NCBI RefSeq assembly: GCF_007004665.1 | Contig: NZ_ML660058.1 | Span: 300,383 to 364,382 of the forward strand | Length of the DNA: 64,000 bases | Reading direction: 5' to 3' | Origin: Denitrobaculum tricleocarpae | GTDB lineage: Bacteria > Pseudomonadota > Alphaproteobacteria > Kiloniellales > Kiloniellaceae | Shown here: one piece after another, positions 36,001 through 43,171 of the stretch | How positions within the stretch are numbered: the stretch's first letter is position 1 | Layout: the number at the start of each line of letters is the position of its first letter | The notes under the pieces: generated by a model | Told to the model about the DNA's origin: nothing | Database searches by the model: none | The model's input: only the letters and a program-made list of their open reading frames with translations | Made by a program: the position numbers and the translations under genes

Positions 36001-36034
36001 GGAAAAGATCTGCGCGTGCCGGGAAAAGATCTGC
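36001..36034 (-). repeat. 21-bp-spaced direct repeat upstream of the cyclase gene
   Basis: GGAAAAGATCTGC occurs at 36001-36013 and 36022-36034, an exact 13-bp direct repeat with a 21-bp period. It sits in the 198-bp gap between the kinase stop (36077) and the cyclase start (35878), where the minus-strand cyclase promoter should be. It could be a two-site activator element. Confidence 0.5.
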
Positions 36035-36076
36035 CTGGAATCTGGAAAACCCGGGTGACAGACCCGCGCACGGCAC

Positions 36077-37252
36077 CTACGCGGCGCGGAGCAGCAGACG
36101 CGCGGCCGGGAAGTGGATCTCGACTCTCGTGCCGATCCCGACATGGCTTTCGATCTGCAGACTGCCGCCATGAAGCGTCATGAAGCTGCGGGCAAGGTGC
36201 AGGCCCAGTCCCGTGCCCTCGAACTTGCGGTTCAGTTCGCTGTCGACCTGCACGAAGGGCTCCGTAATGCGCTCGAGATCCCGGTCGGAAATCCCGATCC
36301 CGGTATCGGCGATTGCGATGGTCATGCCTTCCGTTGGGCTGGTCTCGGCTTCGATCGCGACCCGTCCGCCGGGTGAGGTGAATTTCACCGCGTTGGAGAG
36401 AATGTTCAGCAGGACCTGCTGAATCTTGGTCTCGTCGCCGCGCACGACCGGCAGTGTTTCGTCACAGTCGACTGAGATCTCTATGCCCGTCTTGGCGGCG
36501 CGCGGTTCGACCATGCGCAGGCAGCGCTCTATCAGCCGGTGGGGCGCGAGCAGAGTTTCGTTCAGCTCCGCATGGCCGGCTTCTATCTTGGCGACGTCCA
36601 GGACATCGTTGATCACGCCCAAGAGGTGTGCGCCGCTGGCGCGGATATCCTCGGCGTACTCGCGGAATCTCGGGGTATCGTCCGGGCTGCAGTCCGGGCC
36701 GGCGCTCTGGTGTGCGATCAGTTCCGAAAAGCCGATGATGGCGTTCAGGGGGGTGCGCAGCTCGTGACTCATGGACGCCAGGAAGTTCGACTTGGCGAGG
36801 TTTGCCGTTTGCGCGCGTTGCTGGGCCGCCGCCAGTTCCTCGGCCCGCAGGGTCATGTCTTCGACCGTGAGGTTCAAGAGCGAAAGCGCCGTACCGACCC
36901 CCAGGTAACGGTCGTTCTCGGTGATGATAAAACCCTTGAGCAGAGCGCTGGGGCGTTCCTGCACGATGATCCGGTTCAGGGTGGTGATGCTGATGCCCAC
37001 ATCCACAATGAGGGGCGCGGAATCCATCAGTTGGCTGATCGCTTTGCGGCCGTAGAGCGCGCGCCCGAAGTTCTGGGCTAGTTGAAACAGCAGTTCGTTC
37101 CGGTCGATGATGCCCACGGGCAGAGCGTCTCTGGTGACGGCAAGGGTCAGCAGATCTTCGTCCGCGGCAAAGCGGTCATAGGCCTCGGCGCAGGGGCAAT
37201 CCTCCGACAGGGATGGGACCTGCAGCACAAGCCGGTCCAACTGATGTGTCAT
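36077..37252 (-). CDS. sensor histidine kinase with N-terminal CBS-like region
   Basis: 391 residues without membrane helices. Residues 1-125 resemble a CBS-domain pair (VTRDALPVGIIDRNELLFQL, GFIITENDRYLGVGTALSLL), as in GGDEF/CBS regulators. A short coiled coil leads to the HisKA domain with phospho-His in NFLASMSHELRTPLNA, then HATPase_c with N-box LLNILSNAVKFT, G1 IADTGIGIS and G2 FEGTGLGLHLAR. No response regulator is adjacent, so the partner is elsewhere. It may share a signalling role with the cyclase gene downstream. Confidence 0.87.
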   Translation of the reverse strand: MTHQLDRLVLQVPSLSEDCPCAEAYDRFAADEDLLTLAVTRDALPVGIIDRNELLFQLAQNFGRALYGRKAISQLMDSAPLIVDVGISITTLNRIIVQERPSALLKGFIITENDRYLGVGTALSLLNLTVEDMTLRAEELAAAQQRAQTANLAKSNFLASMSHELRTPLNAIIGFSELIAHQSAGPDCSPDDTPRFREYAEDIRASGAHLLGVINDVLDVAKIEAGHAELNETLLAPHRLIERCLRMVEPRAAKTGIEISVDCDETLPVVRGDETKIQQVLLNILSNAVKFTSPGGRVAIEAETSPTEGMTIAIADTGIGISDRDLERITEPFVQVDSELNRKFEGTGLGLHLARSFMTLHGGSLQIESHVGIGTRVEIHFPAARLLLRAA

Positions 37253-37384
37253 AAACCTTTTTCCCGATGTCTCACCACTCCCGGTCGTATCGAGTTACGT
37301 GAGAATTCGTGAAATGATGGTTAACGGATTTAAATCTTCATAAAAGGGTCATGGTTGTACCCTGCGGGTCTTTCGATAAAAGGC

Positions 37385-37406
37385 TTGACCCTCACGCAAC
37401 GTGAGG
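37385..37406 (+). promoter_or_regulatory. MerR-type promoter/operator dyad
   Basis: TTGACC (37385-37390) overlaps the dyad CCTCACG-CAA-CGTGAGG (37390-37406), a perfect 7-bp inverted repeat typical of MerR-family targets lying between -35 and -10 elements. It ends 15 bp before the ATG of the regulator gene, pointing to autoactivation. Confidence 0.65.
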
Positions 37407-37421
37407 CCTGATGAAGGCTCC

Positions 37422-38207
37422 ATGAAAACTCAGATCGAAGAATATTCAGTGGGACAACTGGCGAGGCTTTCCGGCGTATCCGTGCGCACGCTGCACCACT
37501 ACGACGAGATAGGTCTGCTGAAGCCGGCTTATGTCGCCGACAACGGCTACAGGTTTTACCGCCGGGCCGAGTGGCTCCGGCTGCAGGAGATTTTGTTTTA
37601 CCGCGATGCGGGTTTACCGCTCGCGGAGGCGGCTCGGCTGCTGGATGAGCCGGTGACGGCCATTGAGCGGCTGCTGCGGCATCGAAACCACCTGCAGGAG
37701 CAGAACCGCCGGACCGCCCAGATCATCGACACACTGACTGCGACGATCGATCACCTTGAAGGAAAGAGGGACATGGAAATCAACGAACTCTACAAGCCTT
37801 TTTCGGCCAGCAGACAGGCCGAGTATGAGGCCTGGCTGACCTCGGAATACGGAGCTGAGATGGCGGCGGGCATCGCGGCATCAAAGGCGTCGGTCGAAAA
37901 GCTGCCGGAGGGTATGGCCGGTGCCATGGCGCAACTGAGAGAGATTGAAAGCGACCTGGTTGCGTCGTATGAGGCGGGTGGTGCGCCGGACGCCGATCGA
38001 TTGCATGACCAACTGGAGCGGCACCGGGATTGGGTGGAGCAGATGTGGGGACGGGCATGCGACGCCGAAGCCTTTGCCGGCCTGGCGGATATGTACTGGT
38101 CTCATCCCGATTTTGTCGCACGCTACGAAAAGCTGAGCCCCAGATTTTCCGGCTGGCTGCCCGCAGCGATGAAAGCGCATGCGGCGCGCTTGGAGCGCGG
38201 CGGTTGA
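37422..38207 (+). CDS. MerR family regulator with TipAS-type ligand domain
   Basis: 261 residues. N-terminal MerR winged helix (EYSVGQLARLSGVSVRTLHH, GLLKPAYVADNGYRFYRRAE), a dimerisation coiled coil to about residue 115, then a TipAS-like domain (ELYKPFSASRQAEYEAWLTS to the C-terminus). TipA-like regulators bind thiopeptides or other multidrug ligands and activate their own promoter. ATG 37422 is used; an upstream start (37401) would run through the operator. Confidence 0.85.
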   Translation: MKTQIEEYSVGQLARLSGVSVRTLHHYDEIGLLKPAYVADNGYRFYRRAEWLRLQEILFYRDAGLPLAEAARLLDEPVTAIERLLRHRNHLQEQNRRTAQIIDTLTATIDHLEGKRDMEINELYKPFSASRQAEYEAWLTSEYGAEMAAGIAASKASVEKLPEGMAGAMAQLREIESDLVASYEAGGAPDADRLHDQLERHRDWVEQMWGRACDAEAFAGLADMYWSHPDFVARYEKLSPRFSGWLPAAMKAHAARLERGG

Positions 38208-38266
38208 AGGTGAGAGTTTTGTTCACACGACAAAGAGGCTTCTGGGTTGAGGAGCAATAGCTGTTC

Positions 38267-39154
38267 TTAGGGTCCCGTGATCAGCCAGCGCTTCGAGGCC
38301 TTCAGAACCGCCTGGTTGAGTTGGCCGACGGCGCTGGCGACGATGCGGCTGGATTGCCAGTAAAGCGCGACGTCCCAGGGGCGGTCGGGGAGCAGCGGGA
38401 CGAGCCGGCCCTTGGCGATGTGATCGGCCACGAGCGCTTTCGGGTTCATACCCCAGCCGATCCCGGCCAGTGCAGCTGCCAGGAAGGCCTGCGGAGAGGG
38501 CAGGCTGTGCGCGGGGAGGGTGAGTCTTTTGCCAAACGCGGCCTGTGCCCAGCGTGATTGCAGCCCGTCTTTCATGTTAAAGGTGAGGGCCGGGGCAAGC
38601 GCCATCGCATCCGCCGTCACGCCATCTGGGAACCATCGCTCCATATAAGCCGGACTGGCCGTGGCAATATAGCGCTGGCTGCCCAGGGCTGTGGAGTTGC
38701 AACCCTGCACCGGTCCGGGCTGCGCGGTCACGGCGGCGATCACCTCGCCGCGGCGCAGCCAGTCGGCGCTGTAATCCTCATCGTCCAGAACCAGATCGAA
38801 CAGCAGGCCGTCGCAGGCGGCGATCACCTCGATGAACCAGGTGGCGAGGCTGTCGGCGTTGATCGCGAGCCGGAGCGTCGGTGCCTTGTCCGCGGGCACG
38901 ATCCCGGCCAGGTCGGCCCGAAGCTTGTGTTCCAGGAGACCCACGTCCTCGACATGACGGAGGAGCCGCGCACCTGCCGCGGTGGGCGTGCAGGGTTGGG
39001 CGCGGATGATCAGGACCGTGCCCAGGCGGTCCTCCAATTGCTTGATGCGCTGAGAGACCGCCGATGGCGTGACATGCAACTCCAGAGCGGCGTGCTCAAA
39101 GCTGCCGGTTCGGATGACTGCGGCCAGGGCCGCCAGAAGGGGATAATCAAGCAT
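38267..39154 (-). CDS. argP: LysR-type regulator of the ArgP/LysG group
   Basis: 295 residues. The N-terminus MLDYPLLAALAAVIRTGSFE and HTH HAALELHVTPSAVSQRIKQL match ArgP (IciA)/LysG closely, as does GIGWGMNPKALVADHIAKGR. ArgP senses lysine or arginine and activates the basic amino-acid exporter, which is the divergent gene 93 bp away. The intergenic stretch is AT-rich, as expected for ArgP binding. Confidence 0.9.
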   Translation of the reverse strand: MLDYPLLAALAAVIRTGSFEHAALELHVTPSAVSQRIKQLEDRLGTVLIIRAQPCTPTAAGARLLRHVEDVGLLEHKLRADLAGIVPADKAPTLRLAINADSLATWFIEVIAACDGLLFDLVLDDEDYSADWLRRGEVIAAVTAQPGPVQGCNSTALGSQRYIATASPAYMERWFPDGVTADAMALAPALTFNMKDGLQSRWAQAAFGKRLTLPAHSLPSPQAFLAAALAGIGWGMNPKALVADHIAKGRLVPLLPDRPWDVALYWQSSRIVASAVGQLNQAVLKASKRWLITGP

Positions 39155-39247
39155 GAATTAATTTTACTAATTTGAGTGAAGAAAACTTAATTCGCCTAAG
39201 CTAACAAAACGCAGTAGTCAAGGCACGCATTCAAGTGAGGGTTCCCG

Positions 39248-39886
39248 ATGATCGCTGCTTTGTTCTCACATTCCCCGCCGGGTCTGACGACGGCCTATGT
39301 TCCGGGATTCCTGTTGGGGCTTAGCCTCATTGTCGCAATCGGAGCACAGAATGCCTTTGTTCTGCGCCAGGGTCTGCGCCGCGAGCATGTGTTCCTGATC
39401 TCGCTCACCTGTGCGCTGTCCGATGCGCTTCTGATTACGCTCGGGGTGGCCGGATTTGCGGTGGTCTCGAAGATGCTGCCCTGGGTGGAACCGCTGTTGC
39501 GCTATGGCGGCGCCGCTTTTCTCTTCCTCTACGGTTTGCGCAGCTTCGCGGTCGCGCTGCGCAGTGACGCCGCATTGATGCCCTCGCAGGAAACGGCGGG
39601 GCCGGTGGGCAAGGCCCTGGCCACCTGTCTCGCCCTGACCTGGCTGAACCCCCATGTTTATCTGGATACGGTGGTATTTCTGGGTTCGATCTCGACCGGT
39701 TACGGTGAAAGTCAGGCCATCTTCGGGTTCGGCGCCGTCACCGCCTCCTTTGTCTTCTTCTTTTCTCTGGGCTATGGCGCACGCCTGCTGCGCCCGCTGT
39801 TCGCCCGGCCTTCGGCCTGGCGGGTTCTGGAAGCCGGAGTGGGGGTCGTCATGTGGACGATCGCGGCCAGTCTCCTGTGGGCATGA
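39248..39886 (+). CDS. lysE: LysE/ArgO family basic amino-acid exporter
   Basis: 212 residues with six helices. LGLSLIVAIGAQNAFVLRQG and ALTWLNPHVYLDTVVFLGSI are signatures of LysE/ArgO, distinguishing it from the RhtB-like exporter at 298-888. It exports lysine or arginine to limit toxic accumulation. The divergent ArgP-type regulator is its likely activator. Confidence 0.9.
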   Translation: MIAALFSHSPPGLTTAYVPGFLLGLSLIVAIGAQNAFVLRQGLRREHVFLISLTCALSDALLITLGVAGFAVVSKMLPWVEPLLRYGGAAFLFLYGLRSFAVALRSDAALMPSQETAGPVGKALATCLALTWLNPHVYLDTVVFLGSISTGYGESQAIFGFGAVTASFVFFFSLGYGARLLRPLFARPSAWRVLEAGVGVVMWTIAASLLWA

Positions 39887-39994
39887 CTGCCTTTGCCGCC
39901 GTGATTGGCATGCTTACTTCGATGCGGGCCGAAGCATCTTGCGCCCCATCTCGATTACCTTTGTCTCTTTCTGAACGAGAGACAGGAGAAGGCC

Positions 39995-40171
39995 ATGATA
40001 TCGGCCGGGGCACTGAACGAGGGATTCGTCGTCGCGATCATAATCGAAGCGAAGGACGGCAAGGCGGAGGCGCATCAGCAGACCGCGCATTTTAAAGCAG
40101 CGCTGCCTGACCTGCTCGCGCTCGCGGCCAGGCGGGAACGGGTACCCTTCGTGCCTTTTGTCCCGATCTAG
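39995..40171 (+). CDS. small hypothetical protein, 58 aa
   Basis: ATG 39995 follows a strong AGGAGAAGG. The peptide starts MISAGALNEGFVVAIIIEA, has a charged middle and ends VPFVPFVPI. There is no cysteine and no clear membrane helix. It overlaps the stop of the converging vWA gene by four bases. No family is recognised; the ribosome site is the main support. Confidence 0.5.
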   Translation: MISAGALNEGFVVAIIIEAKDGKAEAHQQTAHFKAALPDLLALAARRERVPFVPFVPI

Positions 40172-41121
40172 CGTGGCAAGGCGATGAAGGTGCCATCGTT
40201 GCGCCGGGTGACCTCGCGCATCAGCGTGGCGAAACGGCCTTTGGAGTAATTGGACAGGAAACCGACCGCGTGGACCCGTGCCAGGCGGGCGCCGCTCGCG
40301 CGGTTGCTGTTCATCCGGTCCAGCGTCGTGATGACCTGGTCATAGGAAGACCCGCTGTACTCGTCACCGAAAATGTAGATGGAGAGCCTGGTGTTGGGAT
40401 TGGCATACCGCTTTAGGGCGACTTCCAGGCCTTCCACCGGACTGCTGTTCGACGCGCTGTTCCAGTCTTTCAGGAACCTGATGGCATTGGCGCGGCCGCC
40501 GGGTGTGTCCGGTATCCAGCGGCCGGTGTATCCGGACAGCAGGTGCCGGCCATTGTCGTTGAGGATCTGAAAGCCCGAGATCTTGGGGTGAATACGGATC
40601 GTGTTCTCGACTTCCTTCGTCACACGCCCCCAGATCTCCTTCATGCTGCCCGAGGTATCGACGATGAAGATCACGTAGTCGCTGTCCACCGGGATCCCGC
40701 CCACTTCCTCATCCCGTTCTGTGCGTGTCGGTTGAGAGATCGAGGTTCGCTTTTGCCGTTCCAGGGAGGATTGAACCAGCTCCAGGCCTTCCACATCCTC
40801 CGTCAGGCTCTCGGCGGCCGCGTCGGCTGCGCGCTGGCGTTCGCGGCTCTCGGCGGCCATCTGCGCCAGCCTCCTGAGCAAAACCTCTTTGCTCGCGGCA
40901 TCTTCCTGAGCCTGTGTCAGCTCAGCTTCGAGCTCCTGCGCAAGGGCCTCGGCCTGGAGCACCTGTTGCAAAAGGGATTCGGCTTTGCTCTCGACGTCGG
41001 AAAGCGGTGATTCGCCATAGGTGGAGATCAGAACCAGCAGGACGACCGCGCCGAAGCCGCAGGAAATAATGTCGAGGAACGACAGGCTGAAGATCTCAAG
41101 GTTCCGGCGTCTGCTTCTCAT
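40168..41121 (-). CDS. ExbD-like helix plus von Willebrand A domain protein (second paralogue)
   Basis: 317 residues. After a basic N-terminus (MRSRRRNLEIF) a single membrane helix reads FLDIISCGFGAVVLLVLIS; the F-L-D-I resembles the F-I-D-V of ExbD/TolR, whose Asp carries protons. Residues 40-130 are a coiled coil (Ala/Glu/Gln-rich). A vWA domain follows with MIDAS D-T-S-G-S (IFIVDTSGSMKEIW) and Asp in YIFGDEYSG; the MIDAS threonine position appears to be serine (SNSSPVEGL). The start overlaps the previous stop as ATGA. It is last in the eight-gene operon and probably works with the ExbB-like channel. Confidence 0.85.
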   Translation of the reverse strand: MRSRRRNLEIFSLSFLDIISCGFGAVVLLVLISTYGESPLSDVESKAESLLQQVLQAEALAQELEAELTQAQEDAASKEVLLRRLAQMAAESRERQRAADAAAESLTEDVEGLELVQSSLERQKRTSISQPTRTERDEEVGGIPVDSDYVIFIVDTSGSMKEIWGRVTKEVENTIRIHPKISGFQILNDNGRHLLSGYTGRWIPDTPGGRANAIRFLKDWNSASNSSPVEGLEVALKRYANPNTRLSIYIFGDEYSGSSYDQVITTLDRMNSNRASGARLARVHAVGFLSNYSKGRFATLMREVTRRNDGTFIALPR

Positions 41122-42182
41122 GGCCAGCTCTCCGCCGGGCTGATCAGGAGTCCTCGGGTGAAGGAGGTCCAGAGCCAAAACTCGCTGGAGGCTTGCGGGT
41201 CGCCCTCAATGGGCAGAAGAATGACATTGACGGTCACCCCCGGCAGGGCAACCTCGCCGACAGAGTGCCTGAAGAGCCTTACGCGGCATTCACCCGAGAT
41301 GGTCGAAGAACCACCCCACAGGGCGCTGCAGCCCGCAAAGGGGTTCAGGCTTCTAAAGCTCGAGTCCCCTTTGGTCGGCAGACCGTCGGTGATGACGTAG
41401 AGATCCGTCGGCCGCAAGGCCGCCACGGCTTTGAGTCCGGCTTCCAGGTTTGTCGGCCCCTCGGGCACCAGATCCGCAAGCTCCGCACGGATGCGTTCCA
41501 GCGCCGCTCCATCGCTTCCGGCAACCCAGGTGCCACCACCCAGCTGCACCGATGTGCCCTTGAAGCCAACTACGGTGATGTCCGAGTTGGCCGGGGCGCG
41601 GGCCAGAAGCCAGGTCACGATCCTGCGTGTGCGAAGCCACTTCGGTCCGGCTTTCTTCTCGGCGGCGGACGCGTTTTTCCGGCGGATGATATCAATCAGG
41701 ATTTCGTCGGTCATGGAGGCGCTGCTGTCGACCAGAATGGCGATCCTGCGTCCCTCGACCTTCAGGCCGATGAGATAATCCTCCTCTCCGATCTGGCGCT
41801 CCTGGATAACGTCGGGCTGTTCCTTCGGGATCTCGGTCTTTTTGATGCTCTCCTCAAGGGCCGTTTTGCGTTGTTCGTTCCGGGCCGCTTCACTTTGCAC
41901 GCGGGCAAGGGCCTGTTCGCTTTGATCCAACGTCCGGGACGTCTGTGTGATCCTGTCGGAAGTGGCGGCAGCCTCGGAACGGGTTGCCGCGATCTGCGCG
42001 CGAAGAGCTTCTTCTTGTGTCTGCAGGTTTTGCAGATCCGCAGCCAGCAGCGCGTCTTCGAGCTGGGAATCGTCGACGTTGTGTTTGACCAGCATGAAGA
42101 CAAGGATGATCGCCCCAAGTCCGCAGGACATGATGTCGAGAAATGCCAGGCTGAAGCCTTCAGCTTTGCGGCGCGGTCTCAT
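41118..42182 (-). CDS. ExbD-like helix plus von Willebrand A domain protein (first paralogue)
   Basis: 354 residues. The N-terminus MRPRRKAEGFSLAFLDIMSC is followed by GLGAIILVFMLV, the same helix motif as the next gene. A coiled coil (about 45-130) precedes a vWA domain with an apparently complete MIDAS: D-S-S-A-S (ILVDSSASMTDEI), Thr in GPTNLEAGL and Asp in YVITDGLPTKGD. Topology predicts the vWA domain in the periplasm. ATG 42182 overlaps the end of the channel gene by 23 bases, and its own stop overlaps the next start (ATGA), indicating coupled translation. Confidence 0.85.
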   Translation of the reverse strand: MRPRRKAEGFSLAFLDIMSCGLGAIILVFMLVKHNVDDSQLEDALLAADLQNLQTQEEALRAQIAATRSEAAATSDRITQTSRTLDQSEQALARVQSEAARNEQRKTALEESIKKTEIPKEQPDVIQERQIGEEDYLIGLKVEGRRIAILVDSSASMTDEILIDIIRRKNASAAEKKAGPKWLRTRRIVTWLLARAPANSDITVVGFKGTSVQLGGGTWVAGSDGAALERIRAELADLVPEGPTNLEAGLKAVAALRPTDLYVITDGLPTKGDSSFRSLNPFAGCSALWGGSSTISGECRVRLFRHSVGEVALPGVTVNVILLPIEGDPQASSEFWLWTSFTRGLLISPAESWP

Positions 42183-43005
42183 GATGCTCTTCGGTGCTGA
42201 TACGGTTGAGCAGGAAAGATTCGCAATAGCCCTGGGTGTCGACCACAAGTCCGTCCTGCAGGCGCTGCAACTGATGCAGCAGGAACATCAGGCCGATGCT
42301 GATCAGAAGCGCGACAAAGGTGGAATTGAACGCAACGCCCAGACTTTCCGTCATGCCCGCAATATCGCCTGCCAATGCCTGGTCGGCCTGGGCAAGGGCC
42401 TCGCCGATGCCGCGCACGGTGCCGATAAAGCCCAGGGAGGGGATCGCCCAGATCAGGTACCGGATCATGGAGTTCTCGGCCTCGAGCTTGACCGCGAGGG
42501 CCTCGATACTGGAATCGATGGCGTCCGAAGTGTCCTGAACGTTCTTTGTGATGAGATAGCGGCGCAGGCTGGCGGTTAAGGTGCGCACCAGGGGCGTGTC
42601 GCGGACCTGGTGCGGCAGTCCCTCGAGCGATTTGAGAACGGATGACAGATCTTGGTTGTCTTTGCCGGTGTCGTCGCCTTTTGCCCCGTCACCGGCTGTG
42701 CTGTTCCCCGCTGCAGTATTCCCGGTTGCGCCGTCAAGGAAATCGACTTGAAAAAGATAGCGGTCCTTGAGGATGGCGAAGCACTTTCCGGCGATCAGGA
42801 AGATCCCCCAGAACATCAGGATCAGGCAGATTTCCTGTTCATAATCCTTCAGGATAACAACCAGGTCGCGCGGTGCCGACTGACCGGCCGCCCGGGCCGC
42901 TTCCATGACGACTTCGGCCTGCGGCCGGATGTAACCGATGTAGGTCAGATGGACGGCCACGATCGAGACAATGAGCGCTGCGCCGCTTTTTACCAGACCC
43001 GGCAT
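42160..43005 (-). CDS. MotA/TolQ/ExbB family proton channel protein
   Basis: 281 residues. Helices near 8-26 and 58-78, then a cytoplasmic stretch with a Gly/Asp/Thr-rich insert (around 92-118), then the conserved core SMIRYLIWAIPSLGFIGTVR and LGVAFNSTFVALLISIGLMF. This core is the MotA/TolQ/ExbB signature (P-x-L-G-x-x-G-T-V). Such pentameric channels convert ion flow into movement of an ExbD/TolR/MotB partner; here the two vWA proteins downstream are the likely partners. The start lies one base after the stop of the small membrane peptide. Confidence 0.87.
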   Translation of the reverse strand: MPGLVKSGAALIVSIVAVHLTYIGYIRPQAEVVMEAARAAGQSAPRDLVVILKDYEQEICLILMFWGIFLIAGKCFAILKDRYLFQVDFLDGATGNTAAGNSTAGDGAKGDDTGKDNQDLSSVLKSLEGLPHQVRDTPLVRTLTASLRRYLITKNVQDTSDAIDSSIEALAVKLEAENSMIRYLIWAIPSLGFIGTVRGIGEALAQADQALAGDIAGMTESLGVAFNSTFVALLISIGLMFLLHQLQRLQDGLVVDTQGYCESFLLNRISTEEHHETAPQS

Positions 43006-43006
43006 C

Positions 43007-43171
43007 TCAGATATCCACCGGGAAGGATGCCGGAGAGTTCAGACTGAAATCGCTACCGAAAGACTGGGCGTAGGCGATACCCAGCATTGCTGCCAATGTC
43101 ATCAAGACAAGCAGCGTCACGCCGCTTCGGCGAAACCTGCCTCTAGTTTTCTGCAGCTGAGTTCGCGCCAT
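43007..43171 (-). CDS. 54-residue membrane peptide of the vWA operon
   Basis: Starts MARTQLQKTRGRFRRSG, then one hydrophobic helix (VTLLVLMTLAAMLGIAYAQS) and a short tail (FSLNSPASFPVDI). It could be a signal peptide with a tiny mature product or a single-pass subunit with an N-in topology set by the basic end. It overlaps the SUMF1-like gene by 29 bases and touches the channel gene, so it is well placed to be a real operon member. No family is recognised. Confidence 0.6.
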   Translation of the reverse strand: MARTQLQKTRGRFRRSGVTLLVLMTLAAMLGIAYAQSFGSDFSLNSPASFPVDI

